Source: Alkanindiges hydrocarboniclasticus (GTDB lineage: Bacteria; Pseudomonadota; Gammaproteobacteria; Pseudomonadales; Moraxellaceae). From it: a stretch of 64,000 nucleotides of DNA. This document shows, one piece after another, positions 59,573 to 64,000 of this stretch (position 1 is its first letter; each line of letters opens with the position of its first letter). Below the pieces are notes generated by a model that saw nothing but the letters and a program-made list of their open reading frames with translations, searched no databases and had not been told where the DNA came from. The translations under genes were made by a program, and so were the position numbers. The stretch covers positions 1 through 64,000 of the forward strand of contig NZ_MLCN01000016.1 of assembly GCF_001982605.1 (NCBI RefSeq). The letters are read 5' to 3'.

Positions 59573-60940
59573 TTATAAATACATGGCCGCCAGCCAGCCA
59601 AAAATCACCAGTGGAATATTAAAGTGAATAAACGTGGGAACAACCGTGTCCCAGATATGGTCATGCTGTCCATCGGCACCCAGCCCGGCAGTTGGCCCAA
59701 GGGTAGAATCAGACGCTGGTGACCCGGCATCACCCAGCGCTGCAGCCGTACCGATGAGTGCAATGGTCGCCAGTGGTGAAAAACCAAACTGCACACACAG
59801 CGGCACATAAATCATCACCAAAACCGGCACGCTGGAAAACGATGAGCCAATGCCCAGTGTCACAAATAAGCCAACCAGTAGCATCAGTAATGCCGCCAAA
59901 CTCTTGCTGTCACCAATCAAATGCACCACGCTACTCACCAGTGAATCCACCTGCCCGGTGGCGGTCATTACCGAGGCAAAACCGGCAGCGGCAATCATGA
60001 TAAACCCGACCAGCGCCATCATGCGCATGCCAGCCACAAACACATCATCGGCTTCCTGCCATTTAAAAATCCCGGCGGCTGACAGTACGGCAAAACCCAC
60101 CAGCCCGCCCAGAATCATGGAGCCGGAATACAACTGGGCGATCAGCGTCAATATAATCGCAAGGCTTGCCATAACAAGTGTGCGTGGTTTGATGGCAGGC
60201 ATGGCGTGAGCTTCCTGTTCCAGTGCCTGCGCCATTTGCCCAAGGTTGTGCGCACCACCAGCAGATTGATACTGGCGCGGCTTGCGATACGACACAAACA
60301 CCGCCACCAGTGTACCAACCACCATTCCTGCTACTGGAATCGCCATGGCGGCTGGCATCATCCAGCGGTCCACCTGCAAGCCATAAGCCGCGCCTACCTT
60401 GTTAATGTTACCCATCAGCAATTCATTTAAAAAAATAGCACCAAAACCGACAGGCAGCAGCATGTATGTGCCAACCAGTCCCAGCGTCAGCACACAGGCT
60501 GCGGCTCGGCGATCCAGTTGCAGATAATTGGTGACTTTCAGCAGCGGTGGCACCAGCACAGGAATAAAGGCAATGTGTACCGGAATCAGGTTTTGCGAAA
60601 ATACGGCTGCCATCCACAAAATACCCAGCAGTAAATATTTGATAAATTTTTGCCGGTGAATGGAAGCCTCATGCCCCAATAGCCCTAACAGCTTATGAGC
60701 CAGCAAATCCGGCAAACCGGAACGCGACAATGCCAGTGCAAACGCGCCCAGCACCGCATAGGCCAATGCCACCTGTGCCCCATCACCCAAACCCTGATTA
60801 AAGGCTTGCACAGTGCCGGCCAACCCTAAGCCACCAGCCAGACCACCCACAATTGCAGCAATCACTATCGCCAGCACCACGGAAAACCGCAGTAGCGACA
60901 GCACAAACATGATAACAATGGCAAGGACAATGGCATTCAT
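59573..60940 (-). CDS. Na+/H+ antiporter family protein (YuiF-like)
   Basis: The 455-residue protein has about eleven membrane helices and reads like the YuiF-type Na+/H+ antiporter family. It opens NAIVLAIVIMFVLSLLRFSVV; the conserved GLGDGAQVALAYAVLGAFALALSRSG, SQNLIPVHIAFIPVLVPPLL and GDAGSPASDSTLGPTAGLGADGQHDHIWDT segments (the last seen in parts) are family signatures. Some members transport small organic acids or amino acids instead. It stands alone. Confidence 0.85.
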   Translation of the reverse strand: MNAIVLAIVIMFVLSLLRFSVVLAIVIAAIVGGLAGGLGLAGTVQAFNQGLGDGAQVALAYAVLGAFALALSRSGLPDLLAHKLLGLLGHEASIHRQKFIKYLLLGILWMAAVFSQNLIPVHIAFIPVLVPPLLKVTNYLQLDRRAAACVLTLGLVGTYMLLPVGFGAIFLNELLMGNINKVGAAYGLQVDRWMMPAAMAIPVAGMVVGTLVAVFVSYRKPRQYQSAGGAHNLGQMAQALEQEAHAMPAIKPRTLVMASLAIILTLIAQLYSGSMILGGLVGFAVLSAAGIFKWQEADDVFVAGMRMMALVGFIMIAAAGFASVMTATGQVDSLVSSVVHLIGDSKSLAALLMLLVGLFVTLGIGSSFSSVPVLVMIYVPLCVQFGFSPLATIALIGTAAALGDAGSPASDSTLGPTAGLGADGQHDHIWDTVVPTFIHFNIPLVIFGWLAAMYL

Positions 60941-61025
60941 AAGACTGGCAAAGCTAAAAAAAGACGCGCATCTTAGCAGAAAAACAGCTTGAATATGGTT
61001 AAAAATTAGTCCATCCAGCTTGGGC

Positions 61026-61376
61026 TTACTTGTCTTTATGCGAACGTACAGTCACTTTGAGGCCGGGTGGCTTATTGGCAATCCATGCGGCAAAACGGGC
61101 AATTTCCGGCTGACGGCGTAAGTCCTCAACCGTATGGTAATTTTGCGCCAGCTCCTGATTGCTGAGTACTGCATGCACCTGTGAATGGCAGGCGCGGCAA
61201 AGGCAGGCAATTTCAGTTTTCATGGCCTGTTTATCAAATTGCCGCTTGGTACGGGCTTTATTGTGACGCGACTGCGGAATCAGGTGATGGCGGGTAAGCG
61301 GCAACTGGGTTCGCCCGCACAGCTCACAGGCTGCTGAACTGGCCGCAATTTCCTGCTCATGCATCACCCGATCCAT
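61026..61376 (-). CDS. Small HNH-type zinc protein
   Basis: The product of about 116 residues has a C-x2-C pair in CELCGR, then TRHHLIPQSRHNK and a second pair with following His residues in CLCRACHSQVH. This is the arrangement of a zinc-stabilised HNH nuclease-like fold. Small stand-alone HNH proteins occur widely in gammaproteobacteria with no known role; nuclease activity is not shown. AGGA lies about 11 bases before the ATG. It lies upstream of the antiporter and downstream of the hydrolase on the same strand. Confidence 0.75.
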   Translation of the reverse strand: MDRVMHEQEIAASSAACELCGRTQLPLTRHHLIPQSRHNKARTKRQFDKQAMKTEIACLCRACHSQVHAVLSNQELAQNYHTVEDLRRQPEIARFAAWIANKPPGLKVTVRSHKDK

Positions 61377-61409
61377 CAATCACTTTTTCCTAGTTATCCT
61401 GAATGGTAT

Positions 61410-62291
61410 TTACACAGATAGTTTGGGGTGAGCCAGCGCAAACTCGCGAATATAACTTGCCATTACATCCGGCTTGCTTAAAATTGCCCAGTGATTGGCA
61501 TTTAGGCGTTGCATGGTCAGGTCACTCACCCATTCTGGCAGGTATTGCATATAGGCTTCAGACACAAACGCATCTTTTTCCAGAATAATCACCTGCACCG
61601 GACAATGCGCAATGCGTACGCGCGGCTGGCTCAGCCGCTCAATAAAATTGGCACGGTACAGATTAATGCCATAAATACCATCCGAGGTTTGGGTCGGATT
61701 TTCCGGCAGGCCCGGCTTGCGTTCCAGTTGGTCAACCACCCGGTGCCATTTCTTGCCTAGATACAAACGCCAGCTTAGTGGCGCCAGTAGCGGTAGGTGA
61801 AAACCGGCAATGTACCAGGATTTTCCCAACTGCTTTAAGGTTTGCAGTGGCATGCTTTTAAACTGCTTGCGCAAGGTCAATGCCGCATGATCCAGTGAGG
61901 GGCCAGACAGCGTGGTATATGACAAAATCCGTCCCTGCAAGGCAGGCGTGGTCACCGATTCCCAGCTTTGAATGGAGCCCCAGTCATGGGCGGCCAAATG
62001 AAACTGGCGATTGGGCAACAACTCATTGGCCACCGCCACCAGATCCTGTGCCAGCAGTTCAATGCGGTAATCACGGGTATGCTTGGGAATGCTGGACTTG
62101 CCTGCGCCGCGCACATCATAGGCAATCACATAAAACTGGTCAGCCAGTTGCGTTGCAATGGATTCCCACACGGTATGGCTGTCTGGATAACCATGAACCA
62201 GCACAAGTGGCGTATTGTCCGGATTGCCCCAACTTGTGGCAAACAGGCGAATGCCGTTTGCTGCTTCAATCCAGTGGCGCTGAGATGACAT
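61410..62291 (-). CDS. Alpha/beta-fold hydrolase, epoxide-hydrolase-like
   Basis: The 293-residue protein has an oxyanion motif HGYP (33-36) and the nucleophile elbow AAHDWGS with D103 in place of the usual serine. D240 (LEKDAF) and H267 (NANHWA) complete a D-D-H triad. Such a triad is typical of epoxide hydrolases and haloalkane dehalogenases rather than esterases. No signal peptide is visible. The substrate is unknown. Confidence 0.83.
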   Translation of the reverse strand: MSSQRHWIEAANGIRLFATSWGNPDNTPLVLVHGYPDSHTVWESIATQLADQFYVIAYDVRGAGKSSIPKHTRDYRIELLAQDLVAVANELLPNRQFHLAAHDWGSIQSWESVTTPALQGRILSYTTLSGPSLDHAALTLRKQFKSMPLQTLKQLGKSWYIAGFHLPLLAPLSWRLYLGKKWHRVVDQLERKPGLPENPTQTSDGIYGINLYRANFIERLSQPRVRIAHCPVQVIILEKDAFVSEAYMQYLPEWVSDLTMQRLNANHWAILSKPDVMASYIREFALAHPKLSV

Positions 62292-62623
62292 AATGACCTC
62301 GAATTAAACTTTTAACCCAATAAATTTAGAATAAACAACAGTTCACCGTAAAACAGGCCTACCCTAGCAAAAAATAACAGCTTTATGTTGTCAAAACAGG
62401 CCAATTCGTGGGTTTAAATGCCAAGCTATCGCATCAATTTGGATTAATATTAATTTTTTCAGGTTTGGCAAAAAACCATCATACTATAGTGAATCTAGCG
62501 ATTTTCTGTATCTGGTGCATGCATTCACCTGTTCAATTTAAATAATGCTTACCCGGATTTTCAGAAAAACCATCGCATATTAAGCGGCTTTTCCATAATC
62601 TTTAAATTGTTTCTGTTATTTTT
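62292..62623. other. 332-base divergent intergenic region
   Basis: The gap between the hydrolase (minus) and the GNAT gene (plus) is AT-rich and must hold both promoters. I see no gene, repeat or clear operator in it. Confidence 0.35.
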
Positions 62624-63130
62624 ATGCTGACTGTACGCACTGCCACCCTTAATGATTTGTCATCCATTTCTGTCATTCAGGCCTCCTGTTATAGTCCTGA
62701 ATTTCTGGAAAATGAGGCTGCATTTGCCAGTAAACTGCAACAGGCAGCCCATACCTGCTGGCTGGCTTGCGTGGATCAGCAGGTGGTTGCTTATTTAATT
62801 AGCCTGCCGGTTAGTCCAGACACTTTTCCACAGCTTAATGCTACTGAGTTCTATCTCGCGCCGGATGCCACCATGCTGTATTTACATGATCTGGCTGTTC
62901 ATCCGGATTACCGCGCCAGTGGGGCCGGACGCCAGCTGATACAACGTGTACAGATACAAGCACGACAACTGGGTTTTACAACCTTAAGCCTGATTGCCGT
63001 GCAGGATTCCAGCATTTACTGGCAAAAGCATGGTTTTGAAATCATTGACCCGGCTATCTTAAATTTGCAGCACAAAGTTGCCAGTTTTGGACAGAGTGCC
63101 TGCCTGATGCAGCAGGTTTTAAAAGCTTGA
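62624..63130 (+). CDS. GNAT family N-acetyltransferase
   Basis: The 168-residue protein has the GNAT core with DLAVHPDYRASGAGRQLIQRV (acetyl-CoA loop R-x-S-G-A-G) and a late YWQKHGFEII strand-turn. The N-terminal VRTATLNDLSSISVIQASCY fits the family start. The acceptor is unknown. It stands alone, followed by a repeat region. Confidence 0.83.
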   Translation: MLTVRTATLNDLSSISVIQASCYSPEFLENEAAFASKLQQAAHTCWLACVDQQVVAYLISLPVSPDTFPQLNATEFYLAPDATMLYLHDLAVHPDYRASGAGRQLIQRVQIQARQLGFTTLSLIAVQDSSIYWQKHGFEIIDPAILNLQHKVASFGQSACLMQQVLKA

Positions 63131-63189
63131 TAACATTGTATTGTAGAAATCTGCAAACCAAGTTCACAGTGTAGTACGCAGTTAAGCGT

Positions 63190-63265
63190 CCTTCGACAAG
63201 CTCAGGAACCGTCCCGTGATGGTTAGGCTTAGGAACCCTCCTATGATGGTTAGTGAACTTGTCAA
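63190..63265. repeat. Dispersed palindromic repeat with a tandem duplication
   Basis: CTTCGACAAGCTCAGG at 63191-63206 is the core of a repeat seen in many proteobacterial genomes. GACAAGCTCA (63195-63204) and TGAACTTGTC (63254-63263) form an inverted pair (9 of 10). Between them a 23-base unit occurs twice (63204-63226 and 63231-63253) with three or four differences. Confidence 0.65.
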
Positions 63266-63293
63266 ATTGCAGACTCAGCAACCGTGTCAAAAC

Positions 63294-63329
63294 AAAAAAG
63301 CCTGCGCTAACTAATAGTCACAGGCTTTT
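63294..63329 (-). terminator. Terminator of the glycine-zipper lipoprotein gene
   Basis: AAAAGCCTG and CAGGCTTTT arms around a loop of about 17 bases lie 3' of the gene at 63374-63754. Confidence 0.7.
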
Positions 63330-63373
63330 ATTGTAGGCTTTAGTGCAATAGTGCTCTAAAGCCTGTTACCGAA

Positions 63374-63754
63374 TTAACGGCGATTTTGCTGGTATTCACT
63401 GGCCGCAGCACCAGCTGCACCACCTACCGCAGCACCCACGGCTGCACCACTGGCACCGCCATGACGCTCACCAACGATAGCACCAACTGCACTACCAATT
63501 GCACCAGCCACGCTGGTTTGAGTGCTGGAACCAGTGGCATTGGTCCCTAAACCTGTGCCTGCGGCAGCACCAATGGCACTACCAGTACGCCCACCGGCTT
63601 TTTGCCCTACAGCGGCACCAGCGGCACCAGCGGCAGCCGCCGCAGCAACCCGGTTCTGGCTTGGCGTGGCTGTAGTACAGGCACCCATCAATAATGCACC
63701 CGCCAGTGTTGAACTTGCCAGCAATGCTTTGGTCATTTTGAAATTAATAGTCAT
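63374..63754 (-). CDS. Glycine-zipper lipoprotein
   Basis: The 126-residue protein has a lipoprotein signal ending LLMGAC (Cys at about 26), then an Ala/Gly-rich sequence with repeated AAxGAAxG and GxxxG spacing over about 80 residues, ending EYQQNRR. It resembles YMGG/SlyB-type glycine-zipper proteins that sit in or on the outer membrane. Function is unknown. A terminator follows it. Confidence 0.78.
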   Translation of the reverse strand: MTINFKMTKALLASSTLAGALLMGACTTATPSQNRVAAAAAAGAAGAAVGQKAGGRTGSAIGAAAGTGLGTNATGSSTQTSVAGAIGSAVGAIVGERHGGASGAAVGAAVGGAAGAAASEYQQNRR

Positions 63755-64000
63755 GTTTTACTCCTGCGTGTTGTCTTGCACACGCCAATAAACTAAATTT
63801 TGTGTTGTCAGCGTAGGCTACTCCAAAGTTTTTTATTTTTAAGTAGTGCGTTATAAAGCAAATTAATAGAGTTTTGTATATTTGGTAAATGCACGATTTA
63901 TCCATAATTTCAACACGCTATGGTTCTTTTTGACAGCGCTTGCTTTTATGATACTCAGCAACATATTTATTGCTTGACCTGAATTTTTATGACCAGACAA

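Noticed and set aside
63895-63960. Sigma-70 promoter at the right edge
   Set aside because: TTGACA and TATGAT occur near each other but only 11 bases apart, too close for a standard promoter.

Overview
The window looks like chromosomal sequence of a gammaproteobacterium, most likely a Moraxellaceae member near Acinetobacter or Alkanindiges. This is inferred from housekeeping synteny (tpiA-secG-tRNA-Leu-tRNA-fMet-rimP-nusA-infB-rbfA and pilB-pilC-pilD-coaE), the fadBA operon, lpxO, and moderate G+C. No species marker such as rRNA is present, so the family is a moderate-confidence call. About 60 protein genes and two tRNA genes can be supported. There is no prophage, insertion sequence, CRISPR array or integron.

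Left part (1-8041): a glyoxylate/hydroxypyruvate pair (tartronate semialdehyde reductase-like and hydroxypyruvate isomerase), a tautomerase-family protein, an FAH-family hydrolase, an overlapping pair of uncharacterised membrane proteins (YcxB-like plus a membrane-anchored L7/L12 C-terminal-like domain), a SulP anion transporter, and a co-oriented pair coding for an exported two-domain SRPBCC protein and a lipoprotein.

Core translation and pilus block (8087-22599): truB, an Hsp20 gene with a heat-shock-type promoter, then on the minus strand tpiA, secG, tRNA-Leu(GAG), initiator tRNA-Met, rimP, nusA, infB and rbfA. On the plus strand follow a DUF4124 protein, a DUF1653 protein and the type IV pilus genes pilB, pilC and pilD with coaE.

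Middle (22603-40728): an EamA transporter with rlmB, ppnP, yjbQ, recN, the yqgE-ruvX pair, an ABC exporter, pgsA, a mosaic repeat region, a TesB-like thioesterase, uvrC, lpxO, an unknown lipoprotein and the beta-oxidation operon fadBA.

Right part (40831-64000) is more accessory: an AT-rich orphan, a PH-domain-like protein, lipoproteins, a FrnE-type DsbA protein, an AaeXAB-like efflux operon, an outer-membrane protein, a Fur-box-preceded siderophore receptor, htpG with a sigma-32-type promoter, an LprI-like protein, and a quinoprotein locus. In that locus a periplasmic PQQ-type beta-propeller dehydrogenase with a vicinal Cys pair sits directly upstream of an ortholog of the PQQ receptor PqqU (YncD). 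The pair reads as a self-contained system for importing and using PQQ and is the most interesting content of the window. The window ends with an Na+/H+ antiporter, a small HNH protein, an epoxide-hydrolase-like enzyme, a GNAT protein, a dispersed palindromic repeat and a glycine-zipper lipoprotein.
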